From assembly GCA_031285575.1 (NCBI GenBank), contig JAITVX010000133.1, forward strand, positions 1 through 5,592: a stretch of 5,592 bases of DNA. Direction: 5' to 3'. Below, in pieces: positions 1 to 5,592 of this stretch. The position numbers and the translations under genes are program-made. Each line of letters starts with the position of its first letter. The first letter of the stretch is position 1. The notes under the pieces were generated by a model, which saw only the letters and a program-made list of their open reading frames with translations, was not told the origin of the DNA and made no database searches. This DNA is from Bacteroidales bacterium. Its GTDB lineage: Bacteria > Bacteroidota > Bacteroidia > Bacteroidales > VadinHA17.

Positions 1-468
1 GTTGTGGGCAAACTTCATTACCTTCGAGAACGACAGCCTGCTTCCCTCTATTATCGATGCGTGGTTCAGCTCGTCGAGCAGCAGGTAGTCGTGCCTTCCG
101 GTAAGCATCGACACTACCCCCAGGTTTACATTGAACCCGGCGCTGTAACACAGCGCAGCATCTTTGCCCACAAGTTCTGCGAGCCTGTTTTCGAGCCTTA
201 TGTGAATATCGAGCGTTCCGTTCAGAAACCGCGAGCCGGCGCATCCGGTGCCATATCTGTCGATGGCGTCCTTTGCGGCCTGCTTCACCTTCGGATGGCT
301 TGTAAGGCCGAGGTAGCTGTTTGAACCGAACATCATAACCTTTCTGCCGTTCATCACAACAACGGTATCCTGATCCGACTCTATTTCTCTGAAATATGGG
401 TAAATACCCGCCTTCATGGCCTGCTGCGGGGCGTCATATTCTGCGAGTTTCTCTGTTAGGTATTTCAC
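1..468 (-). CDS. spt: Serine palmitoyltransferase-like PLP enzyme (alpha-oxoamine synthase family), N-terminal part
   Basis: This is the first 156 codons of an alpha-oxoamine synthase family enzyme; the rest lies beyond the left edge. Members condense an amino acid with an acyl-CoA using PLP. Serine palmitoyltransferase joins serine and palmitoyl-CoA into 3-ketodihydrosphingosine, the first step of sphingolipid synthesis. Visible motifs are YDAPQQAMKAGIYPYFREIE (residues 11-30), FGSNSYLGLTSHP (47-59), YGTGCAGSRFLNGTLDIH (72-89) and LDELNHASI (131-139), whose His136 fits the family's PLP-stacking histidine. The PLP-binding lysine, expected near residue 240 of about 395, is outside the window. 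I chose the GTG at 468 because an in-frame TAA lies 18 bp upstream and KYLTEKLAEYDAPQQ then matches the family N-terminus; the next in-frame ATG would remove conserved residues. The PYFRxIESDQDT segment and the Bacteroidota context favour SPT over BioF (8-amino-7-oxononanoate synthase) or Kbl (glycine C-acetyltransferase), but substrate choice is inferred. Confidence 0.88.
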   Translation of the reverse strand, partial: MKYLTEKLAEYDAPQQAMKAGIYPYFREIESDQDTVVVMNGRKVMMFGSNSYLGLTSHPKVKQAAKDAIDRYGTGCAGSRFLNGTLDIHIRLENRLAELVGKDAALCYSAGFNVNLGVVSMLTGRHDYLLLDELNHASIIEGSRLSFSKVMKFAHN

Positions 469-491
469 TGATAGGAATAAATTTTAAGCGT

Positions 492-499
492 CAAAAATA
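492..499 (-). promoter_or_regulatory. Candidate Bacteroidota-type promoter for the SPT-like gene
   Basis: On the minus strand, TATTTTTG (499 down to 492) matches the TAnnTTTG -7 element read by the Bacteroidota primary sigma factor. A partial -33 match, TTTA (521 to 518), lies 18 bp further upstream. Transcription would start near 485 and give a leader of about 17 nt before the GTG at 468, which is short but typical. The region is AT-rich, so a chance match is possible. Confidence 0.45.
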
Positions 500-634
500 A
501 TTAAATTCGGATATAAATAAAGGAATGTGTAAGATTTTACATTATATTCAATTTAAAAGGCATTAACAGCATTAAAATATTTACATAAAATCGGAATACT
601 GCAAAGGTGGGATTTTTAAGTAACGATTTTTTTA

Positions 635-642
635 TATATTTG
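635..642 (+). promoter_or_regulatory. Candidate promoter for the ppiD-like gene
   Basis: TATATTTG matches the Bacteroidota -7 consensus TAnnTTTG. Upstream at about the right spacing there is only a T-run (613-617), not a clear TTTG -33 box. A start near 649 would give a leader of about 40 nt, rich in A (runs at 650-657 and 675-683), ending at the ATG at 688. There is no Shine-Dalgarno sequence next to the ATG, as is usual in this phylum. Confidence 0.4.
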
Positions 643-687
643 TGGCCTGAAAAAAAAGGAATTTACTAATTTTAAAAAAAAATTTAG

Positions 688-2805
688 ATGTCGGCACTTC
701 AATTTTTGCGCGAGAAAGCAGGGATACTTGTTGCAGTTGTAATTGGCGTTTCTCTTGTACTGTTTGTTGTCAGTGATTTTTTTGGAGGAGGAAGAGGTCA
801 GAGAAGAATGCAAAAGGAATATTATGAACTGGGTAAAATAGGCAAGACCGCCGTTTCGTATCCCGAATACGAAACAAGGCTTCAGGATATGATGAATGTA
901 TATAGGATGTCGGGGCAGCCCGTTAACGAAGCCATAAGCAGCCAAGCCCGCGAACAGGTATGGCAGCAGATGATAAGAGAAACTCTCTTCGACAACCAGT
1001 ACGAAGATCTGGGTATAGGTGTAAGCGACGAAGAGCTTGACGAGCTGGTATTCGGAAACACCCCCCACTTTACCGTGCAGCAACTTTTTTCCGACCCACA
1101 AACAGGTGCCTTCAATAAATCATTTATGATTAATTTTTTAAAACAGACCGAAGTCGATGAAACCGTGAGAAACTACTGGCTGTTTTTTGAAAAGGAAATA
1201 ATAAACGACAGGAAAAACTCAAAATACAACTCTTTTGTTGCCAAGGGGCTGTACGTTACATCGAAGCAGGCCGAATACGAAAAAGCACTGATGGCAAATA
1301 CTGTAGATTTCAGTTATATAATAAAAAACTACAGCCAAATACCCGATTCTGCCGTTACGATTACCGCAAACGACGTCAGGTCTTACTTTGAAAAGAACAG
1401 GGATAACTATAAAGTAACAGCTCAGAGAGATATTGAATATGTAGTATTTGACATAACCCCTTCGGAAGGCGATATAAGGGAAGCAGAAAACTGGATTAAC
1501 ACAACCAAAGAAGAATTCATCAGCTCCACAGACCCGGTGCAGTTTATAAACCTTACTTCCGATTCGCGGCACATAGGCTTTTTCTATCCCATCAGCAATG
1601 TTCCCGATACGCTTCAGAGCTTTGTAAAAAAAGAAGACTTGAACAGCACATTTGGCCCATACGAAGAAAACGGTTCGTATAAACTTGCCAGGCTGCTTGC
1701 AGTGGAAGAACGTCCCGATTCGGTTCATGCCCGCCACATACTTATTTCCCCCAATACAACAGGTACACTTGAAAATTCGAGAGTGCTTGCTGACAGCCTT
1801 GTTCAGGTACTGAGAAAAAATCCGGCCTCCTTCAGTGAACTGGTAACAATGTTTTCTGAAGATCAGGGTTCGGCGCAAATTGGCGGTGACCTCGGATGGT
1901 TTCAGGAGGGCATGATGGTTACTCCTTTTAACGACGTATGCTTTACGGCAAAAAAAGGAGATATAATGACAGCCGAAACTACTTTCGGAATTCATGTCAT
2001 CGAAATGCTTGGCGTATCAGGTAAAACCAGGAAATACAATATAGGATATATTGAACGTATAATTGCCGCCAGCTCGCAGACCAGCCAGAAAATTTACAGC
2101 GAGGCAAGCCAGCTTGCAGGCCTCAGCGACACTTACGAAAAATTTAACAGCGCCATTACCGAAAAACAGTTGAATAAAAGAACTGCAAACAGTGTTATAC
2201 CGCAGCAGCAAACACTTCCCGGCATTGATAATTCGCGACAGCTGGTGATGTCTCTTTTCAACACCCAGAAAGACAGAATAGTGCTTGACAATAACCAGCA
2301 GGCGGTTTTTAAACTTGGCAACAGTTATGTGGTTGCATACTGCACCAAAGTACAGGAAGACGGTTACGCAACCGTGCAGGACGTTGAACTTGAAATAAGG
2401 ATTGCCCTTCTGAAAGACAGAAAAGCCGAAATAATAAGCACCGAGTTTAAAAATAATACAGCAGACGGCAAAAACTTTGATGCCGTAGCATCGGCACTTA
2501 ACCTTCAGGTGCAGGAAGCCTCTCAGGCCAATTTCAGGTCGTACACAATACAGGGAGCAGGCGTAGAACCGGCTTTGTCGGCGGCAGTTTCCGCAGCCGT
2601 ACAGGGTGCTGTCTCAGGGCCTGTGAAAGGAGAGAACGGAGTATTCATGTTTACCGTGAACAACACAACCCCTGCCATGGAAGAAGACATCAAAACAATA
2701 CAGCAAAGGCTTGCTCCAACATTCCAGTTCAGGGGCAGTTATGAAGCTATGCAGGCCTTGCAGAACAAGGTAAATATTGTAGATAAAAGATATAAGTTCT
2801 ATTAA
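688..2805 (+). CDS. ppiD: PpiD/SurA-type periplasmic peptidyl-prolyl isomerase, membrane-anchored
   Basis: A 705-residue parvulin-type foldase expected to catalyse proline cis-trans isomerisation and assist folding of exported proteins. The N-terminus has one hydrophobic segment (about residues 12-31, GILVAVVIGVSLVLFVVSDF) preceded by Arg and Lys, which should anchor the protein with its bulk in the periplasm. Residues 40-200 fit a SurA/PpiD-type N-terminal chaperone domain. The rotamase domain is about 343-443, with ARHILIS (348-354), FSELVTMFSEDQG (382-394), GGDLGWFQEGMM (399-410) and GIHVIEML (434-441). By family comparison, His350, Asp392 and His436 sit where Pin1 has His59, Cys113 and His157. 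Residues 450-690 form the C-terminal part, with no second obvious rotamase motif. Length is close to other Bacteroidota homologues (about 700) and longer than E. coli PpiD (623). The ATG puts the Arg/Lys flank directly before the membrane helix. The gene stands alone, divergent from the SPT-like gene. The fold class is clear; the name ppiD rests on architecture. Confidence 0.92.
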   Translation: MSALQFLREKAGILVAVVIGVSLVLFVVSDFFGGGRGQRRMQKEYYELGKIGKTAVSYPEYETRLQDMMNVYRMSGQPVNEAISSQAREQVWQQMIRETLFDNQYEDLGIGVSDEELDELVFGNTPHFTVQQLFSDPQTGAFNKSFMINFLKQTEVDETVRNYWLFFEKEIINDRKNSKYNSFVAKGLYVTSKQAEYEKALMANTVDFSYIIKNYSQIPDSAVTITANDVRSYFEKNRDNYKVTAQRDIEYVVFDITPSEGDIREAENWINTTKEEFISSTDPVQFINLTSDSRHIGFFYPISNVPDTLQSFVKKEDLNSTFGPYEENGSYKLARLLAVEERPDSVHARHILISPNTTGTLENSRVLADSLVQVLRKNPASFSELVTMFSEDQGSAQIGGDLGWFQEGMMVTPFNDVCFTAKKGDIMTAETTFGIHVIEMLGVSGKTRKYNIGYIERIIAASSQTSQKIYSEASQLAGLSDTYEKFNSAITEKQLNKRTANSVIPQQQTLPGIDNSRQLVMSLFNTQKDRIVLDNNQQAVFKLGNSYVVAYCTKVQEDGYATVQDVELEIRIALLKDRKAEIISTEFKNNTADGKNFDAVASALNLQVQEASQANFRSYTIQGAGVEPALSAAVSAAVQGAVSGPVKGENGVFMFTVNNTTPAMEEDIKTIQQRLAPTFQFRGSYEAMQALQNKVNIVDKRYKFY

Positions 2806-2953
2806 AAAAACAGTGCCCTGTACCTGCCAGTTCCTCTATACGGCAGTCTTCCAGATGCAACCTTCCCCCCGGGAGTGTCATTTCTTGGCGGCTGATACAG
2901 GTGTAACAAAAATAAATTTCAGAAAGGTAACAGAAAAAAATCTACATATTTTA

Positions 2954-2961
2954 TACTTTTG
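2954..2961 (+). promoter_or_regulatory. Candidate promoter for ffh-folD
   Basis: TACTTTTG matches the TAnnTTTG -7 element of Bacteroidota promoters. No clear TTTG -33 box is visible at 19-21 bp upstream (the sequence there is A-rich). Transcription would begin near 2968, leaving a leader of about 55 nt before the ffh ATG at 3024. Its position in the spacer just before ffh supports the call; the missing -33 box weakens it. Confidence 0.45.
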
Positions 2962-2966
2962 CGGTC

Positions 2967-2989
2967 TGTTGAATATTCAATATTTAACA
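2967..2989 (+). repeat. Near-perfect 23-bp dyad at the predicted ffh transcription start
   Basis: Two arms read outward from a central C at 2978: GTTGAATATT (2968-2977) and AATATTTAAC (2979-2988), plus an outer T2967/A2989 pair. Ten of the eleven pairs are Watson-Crick and the other (2971/2985) is a G-T wobble. It contains the perfect 12-bp palindrome TTGAATATTCAA (2969-2980). It starts 6 bp after the -7 motif, so it would cover the transcription start. It could be an operator, or a hairpin at the 5' end of the ffh leader. The symmetry is seen directly; the function is inferred. Confidence 0.4.
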
Positions 2990-3023
2990 CTTAACTTATA
3001 CAACTAATATATATTATAATAAA

Positions 3024-4343
3024 ATGTTTGAAAGTTTAAGCGACAGGCTCGAAAAGTCCTTTAAGATGCTGAAAGGCCAGGGGCGTATTACGGAAATCAA
3101 CATTGCCGAAACACTCAAGGACGTGAGGAGAGCGCTGCTCGATGCCGACGTTAATTTTAAAACGGCAAAACAGTTTACCGATACCGTAAAACAGAAAGCC
3201 ATAGGAAAGGAAGTGCTGCAGTCGGTTAATCCGTCGCAGATGCTGGTTAAAATTGTTCACGATGAACTGACGCAGCTCATGGGTGGCGACAAAACCGATA
3301 TAAACATAAAGATAAACCCTTCGGTAATACTGATTGCCGGACTGCAGGGCTCAGGAAAAACAACGTTCAGCGGAAAACTTGCCCGGTGGGTAAAGACGAA
3401 AAGAAGCAAAAACCCACTGCTTGTTGCCTGCGACGTTTACAGGCCAGCTGCCGTAGAGCAGCTCAAGGTTATAGGCTCGCAGGTTGAAACGCCTGTGTAT
3501 GCCGAACCTGGCAACACCGACCCCATAGCCATTGCCCGCAACGCTATAAGAGAGGCTAAAAAGAACGGACACGACCTTATTATTATCGACACCGCCGGCC
3601 GCCTTGCCATTGACGAGGCTATGATGAACGAAGTTGCGGCAATAAAGCAGGCCGTAACCCCGAGCGAAATACTGTTTGTGGTCGATTCAATGACAGGTCA
3701 GGATGCCGTTAACACCGCCAGGGAGTTTAACGAACGGCTCGACTTCAACGGAGTTGTACTCACCAAGCTCGACGGCGATACCCGCGGCGGAGCTGCCCTG
3801 TCGATAAAGTCGGTAGTCTGCAAGCCCGTCAAGTTTATAAGTTCGGGCGAAAAAATGGACGCCCTCGATATTTTTTATCCGTCGAGAATGGCCGACAGGA
3901 TTCTTGGAATGGGCGACATCGTGTCGCTTGTCGAAAAAGCCCAGGAACAGTACGACGTTGATGAAGCACGCAAGCTGCAGAAAAAGATAGCCAAAGACCA
4001 GTTCGACTTTAACGACTTCGTAAGCCAGATACAGCAGATAAAAAAAATGGGCAACGTAAAAGACCTGATGTCGATGGTTCCCGGAATGAGTAAAGCCGTA
4101 AAAGACATGGATATCGACGATAACGCCTTTAAGGAAATAGAAGCGATCATAAACAGCATGACGCCTGCGGAACGGAGCAATCCTGTTCTGCTGAACGGTA
4201 ACAGGCGCCGAAGAATAGCCGCCGGAAGTGGAACCTCGGTACCGGATGTAAACAAACTGCTGAAACAGTTTGACCAGACACGTAAGATGATGAAACTGGC
4301 TACAAGCCCGAGCAATGTAGCCAAATTAATGAAAAAAAGATAG
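3024..4343 (+). CDS. ffh: Signal recognition particle protein Ffh (SRP54 GTPase)
   Basis: Ffh binds SRP RNA and signal sequences emerging from ribosomes, and delivers the complex to FtsY at the inner membrane for co-translational insertion through SecYEG. The 439 residues show the complete NG-M layout. The N-terminal helical domain (about 1-85) begins with the typical MFESLSDRLEKSF. The GTPase domain (about 95-295) carries G1 GLQGSGKTT (106-114), the SRP-specific DVYRPAA (137-143), G3 DTAGR (189-193), G4 TKLD (247-250) and G5-type SSGEK (273-277). The M domain follows ADRILGMGDIVSLVEKAQ (290-307), and its RNA-binding segment is NRRRRIAAGSG (393-403). Residue 393 is Asn where most homologues have Ser; otherwise nothing is missing and the length is normal. 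The start is supported by the conserved N-terminus. folD begins 7 bp after the TAG stop, so the two are probably co-transcribed. The SRP RNA gene was not found in this window. Confidence 0.98.
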   Translation: MFESLSDRLEKSFKMLKGQGRITEINIAETLKDVRRALLDADVNFKTAKQFTDTVKQKAIGKEVLQSVNPSQMLVKIVHDELTQLMGGDKTDINIKINPSVILIAGLQGSGKTTFSGKLARWVKTKRSKNPLLVACDVYRPAAVEQLKVIGSQVETPVYAEPGNTDPIAIARNAIREAKKNGHDLIIIDTAGRLAIDEAMMNEVAAIKQAVTPSEILFVVDSMTGQDAVNTAREFNERLDFNGVVLTKLDGDTRGGAALSIKSVVCKPVKFISSGEKMDALDIFYPSRMADRILGMGDIVSLVEKAQEQYDVDEARKLQKKIAKDQFDFNDFVSQIQQIKKMGNVKDLMSMVPGMSKAVKDMDIDDNAFKEIEAIINSMTPAERSNPVLLNGNRRRRIAAGSGTSVPDVNKLLKQFDQTRKMMKLATSPSNVAKLMKKR

Positions 4344-4350
4344 GCCAGCC

Positions 4351-5229
4351 ATGTATAAGCTTATAGACGGTAAACATGTTGCAGCCGGAATAAGGCTGGA
4401 AATTGCTTCAGAAGTACGAAAAATAAGAGAAACCGGAAGAAAAATACCCCACCTCGCCGCAATTCTTGTAGGAAACGACGGATCGAGTGAAACATACGTG
4501 GCAAATAAAGTGAAAGACTGCCATGAAGTAGGTTTTAAATCGACGCTTCAACGGTATGAGTCTTCCATAACGGAAGCCTTTTTACTTGAACGTATAGTGG
4601 AGTTGAACGCCAACACCGACGTTGACGCGTTTATTGTACAGCTGCCGCTTCCGAAACACATCAGCGAGTATAAAATTATAGAAGCTATTGACCCCGCAAA
4701 AGATGCCGACGGCTTCCATCCCGAAAATCTTGGTCGGATGATGACCGGTCTGCCGGGATTTCTTCCTGCCACACCTTCGGGTATCATGGATTTACTGAAA
4801 TATTATGACATTCAAACCCGCGGTGCCAACTGCGTCGTGGTTGGTCGAAGCAATATAGTAGGGCGCCCGTTAAGCGTGCTTATGTCGCAGAAAGGAACTG
4901 ATGCCACTGTTACGCTGACTCACAGCCTAACAAAAAATCTTGATAAAGTTGTATCAGAAGCTGAGATTGTAATTGCCGCCATTGGCTCGCCAGGCTTTAT
5001 TAAAGCCGGTATGGTCAAGAAAGGAGCCGTAGTTATCGATGTTGGTACGACTCGCGTTCCGTATACCGGCCCCAAATCAGGATACCGGCTTACCGGCGAC
5101 GTCGATTTTGAAAATGTAGCCCAAAAGTGTTCCTTTATTACGCCGGTTCCAGGCGGCGTAGGGCCAATGACCCGCGTTACGTTATTGAAAAATACGCTGC
5201 TGGCAGTTAAAAAAGTTGAAATATTATAA
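4351..5229 (+). CDS. folD: Bifunctional methylenetetrahydrofolate dehydrogenase / methenyltetrahydrofolate cyclohydrolase FolD
   Basis: FolD oxidises 5,10-methylene-THF to 5,10-methenyl-THF with NADP+ and hydrolyses that to 10-formyl-THF in the cytoplasm, feeding purine and formyl-Met synthesis. The 292 residues are of normal length and all key motifs are present. The catalytic region SSETYVANKVKDCHEVGF holds Tyr49 and Lys53, matching human Tyr52 and Lys56. VQLPLP (96-101) and KDADGFHPENLGRM (117-130, with Asp121) line the folate site. PATPSGIMDLL (139-149) and VVVGRSNIVGRPL (162-174) belong to the dinucleotide-binding part, and ITPVPGGVGPMT (263-274) is the C-terminal signature. THSLT (190-194) replaces the commoner CHSRT, and DVGTTRV (230-236) replaces DVGINRV; the latter is usual in Bacteroidota. 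The ATG follows the ffh stop by 7 bp with no Shine-Dalgarno sequence and no promoter-like motif between, so it is probably the second gene of an ffh-folD operon. Confidence 0.98.
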   Translation: MYKLIDGKHVAAGIRLEIASEVRKIRETGRKIPHLAAILVGNDGSSETYVANKVKDCHEVGFKSTLQRYESSITEAFLLERIVELNANTDVDAFIVQLPLPKHISEYKIIEAIDPAKDADGFHPENLGRMMTGLPGFLPATPSGIMDLLKYYDIQTRGANCVVVGRSNIVGRPLSVLMSQKGTDATVTLTHSLTKNLDKVVSEAEIVIAAIGSPGFIKAGMVKKGAVVIDVGTTRVPYTGPKSGYRLTGDVDFENVAQKCSFITPVPGGVGPMTRVTLLKNTLLAVKKVEIL

Positions 5230-5392
5230 GCGTAGTTTGCGGCAGTATCCACCTATCGTTATGGAATAATTAGCTATAAAGCCACACTGGGTAGAGGCTG
5301 GAACACACTGTGCGATGGTAACTAAAATATCATTCTGCATTACATTATATAAAATCCTACGGCGAATTTAAACCAAAAATTTACTAATGCAG

Positions 5393-5411
5393 ACTTGTAA
5401 GGATAACAAGT
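5393..5411. repeat. Small inverted repeat (6-bp arms, 7-nt loop)
   Basis: ACTTGT (5393-5398) and ACAAGT (5406-5411) are exact inverted copies around AAGGATA. A hairpin here would be weak and is not followed by a T-run on either strand, so it is not a standard terminator. Confidence 0.35.
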
Positions 5412-5450
5412 AGGAAAAAATTCTCAATAACAGTTATATAAGCGAAAAAA

Positions 5451-5483
5451 ACTTTTGTTTCTATGGGACACAAAACAAAACGT
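5451..5483. repeat. AT-rich inverted repeat just outside the putative IS end
   Basis: TTTTGTTT (5453-5460) is matched by its reverse complement AAACAAAA (5473-5480), with a 12-nt loop. The outer AC (5451-5452) can pair with GT (5482-5483) if C5481 is bulged. The stem is almost all A-T and has no T-run after it, so it is a poor terminator. It ends 6 bp before the proposed insertion-sequence boundary. Confidence 0.35.
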
Positions 5484-5504
5484 ACTAAGGCCTGTTAACG
5501 CAAA

Positions 5505-5536
5505 TTTGCAGAAATGAGAAATTTTTAGTATTTTTG
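5505..5536 (+). promoter_or_regulatory. Bacteroidota-type promoter for the putative transposase
   Basis: A TTTG -33 box (5505-5508) and a TATTTTTG -7 box (5529-5536, consensus TAnnTTTG) are separated by 20 bp. This is the best match to the Bacteroidota housekeeping promoter in the window. The transposase ATG at 5541 is only 4 bp after the -7 box, so the transcript would have almost no leader. The -33 box lies inside the perfect palindrome GCAAATTTGC (5500-5509). Confidence 0.55.
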
Positions 5537-5540
5537 TATC

Positions 5541-5592
5541 ATGGAGTTAAATTATAGTCAATATCAGCGTATTGCTGATTGTTTTCCGCGTC
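5541..5592 (+). CDS. Probable IS5-family transposase, N-terminal 17 codons only
   Basis: The frame opens with MELNYSQYQRIADCFPR and is cut by the window edge. This resembles the start of IS5-type DDE transposases of Bacteroidota, which begin with a helix of the form MELxxxQYxxI followed by a Leu- or Phe-Pro segment and then usually QRGN. With 17 residues, no catalytic residue can be seen, so the family call rests on this N-terminal similarity, the compact upstream region and the adjacent promoter. If it is right, the product would cut and join the ends of its own element. It could instead be an unrelated small gene beginning here. Confidence 0.5.
   Translation, partial: MELNYSQYQRIADCFPR

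Larger units (their letters stand above)
5230..5488. other. Intergenic stretch with no recognisable gene
   Basis: This AT-rich spacer lies between folD and the putative insertion-sequence end. I found no tRNA, SRP RNA or other structured RNA signature, and no reading frame that looks coding. One plus-strand frame stays open from about 5271 to a TAA near 5372, but it has only an internal ATG and no familiar motif. The stretch contains two inverted repeats, listed separately, and no convincing terminator for folD (no GC-rich stem followed by a T-run). It may hold remnants of older insertions, but nothing in it proves that. Confidence 0.5.
5489..5592 (+). mobile_element. Probable left end of an IS5-family-like insertion sequence, cut by the window edge
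   Basis: The proposed element starts at GGCCTGTTAACGC (5489-5501), which looks like an insertion-sequence terminus, and includes a strong promoter match and the first codons of a probable transposase. The boundary is a guess from sequence style and from the short distance (52 bp) to the start codon, typical of compact insertion sequences. The right inverted repeat and target-site duplication cannot be seen, so the exact end and family are unproven. Confidence 0.4.

Noticed and set aside
4..324. Plus-strand 106-codon open frame at the left edge
   Set aside because: The minus strand here encodes conserved SPT-family motifs; the plus frame is its shadow.
1219..1995. 258-codon open frame antisense to ppiD
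   Set aside because: It lies entirely opposite conserved parvulin coding sequence, is rich in Cys, Phe and Tyr as expected of a reversed codon shadow, and matches no family.
2824..2846. Possible terminator after ppiD (CTGCC / GGCAG arms)
   Set aside because: Only five pairs with a 13-nt loop and no real T-run after it; not strong enough to call a terminator.
2813..3007. 64-codon open frame between ppiD and ffh
   Set aside because: Unlike the neighbouring genes, it has odd composition (Cys, Phe and His rich at the start) and no known motif, and it runs through the ffh promoter motif and the dyad. Best explained as a chance open frame.
3875..4324. 149-codon open frame antisense to the Ffh M domain
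   Set aside because: The plus strand encodes the conserved M domain here; the reverse frame is Ser/Leu rich with no recognisable domain.
5230..5488. A tRNA, SRP RNA or CRISPR-like array in the gap after folD
   Set aside because: No cloverleaf, T-loop, conserved SRP domain IV or regularly spaced repeats could be found on either strand.
5463..5498. 11-residue open frame (MGHKTKRTKAC) before the putative transposase
   Set aside because: Too short to judge, no ribosome-binding or family support, and it crosses the proposed insertion-sequence boundary.

Overview
The window looks like ordinary chromosomal DNA of a member of the Bacteroidota, probably order Bacteroidales or a relative. The evidence is a serine-palmitoyltransferase-type gene (a sphingolipid trait common in this phylum), a PpiD-like PPIase of about 700 residues, FolD and Ffh variants of the Bacteroidota type (DVGTTRV in FolD, FISSGEK in Ffh), no Shine-Dalgarno sequences before the genes, A-rich leaders, and several TAnnTTTG motifs matching the Bacteroidota -7 promoter element. 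The genus cannot be fixed from this sequence.

Layout. Positions 1-468 (minus) hold the N-terminal 156 codons of a PLP-dependent serine palmitoyltransferase-like enzyme that runs off the left edge. An AT-rich divergent intergenic region (469-687) carries a -7-like promoter motif for each direction. Positions 688-2805 (plus) encode a membrane-anchored periplasmic parvulin-type peptidyl-prolyl isomerase (PpiD/SurA type). A 218-bp spacer follows, holding a candidate promoter and an unusual near-perfect dyad. Next come ffh (3024-4343), the SRP GTPase, and folD (4351-5229), the bifunctional C1-folate enzyme, 7 bp apart and probably one transcript. Positions 5230-5488 hold no recognisable gene. From about 5489 the sequence looks like the left end of an insertion sequence: a promoter, then the first 17 codons of a probable IS5-type transposase cut by the right edge.

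How the genes relate. PpiD and Ffh both serve protein export: Ffh targets nascent membrane proteins to the translocon, and PpiD assists folding of secreted proteins on the periplasmic side. FolD supplies one-carbon folates and probably shares ffh's transcript without a direct functional link. The SPT-like enzyme would start sphingoid-base synthesis for the cell envelope.

I looked for an undescribed system and did not find one. The most interesting items are small: the dyad at the predicted ffh transcription start, and the insertion-sequence edge whose promoter sits almost on the start codon.
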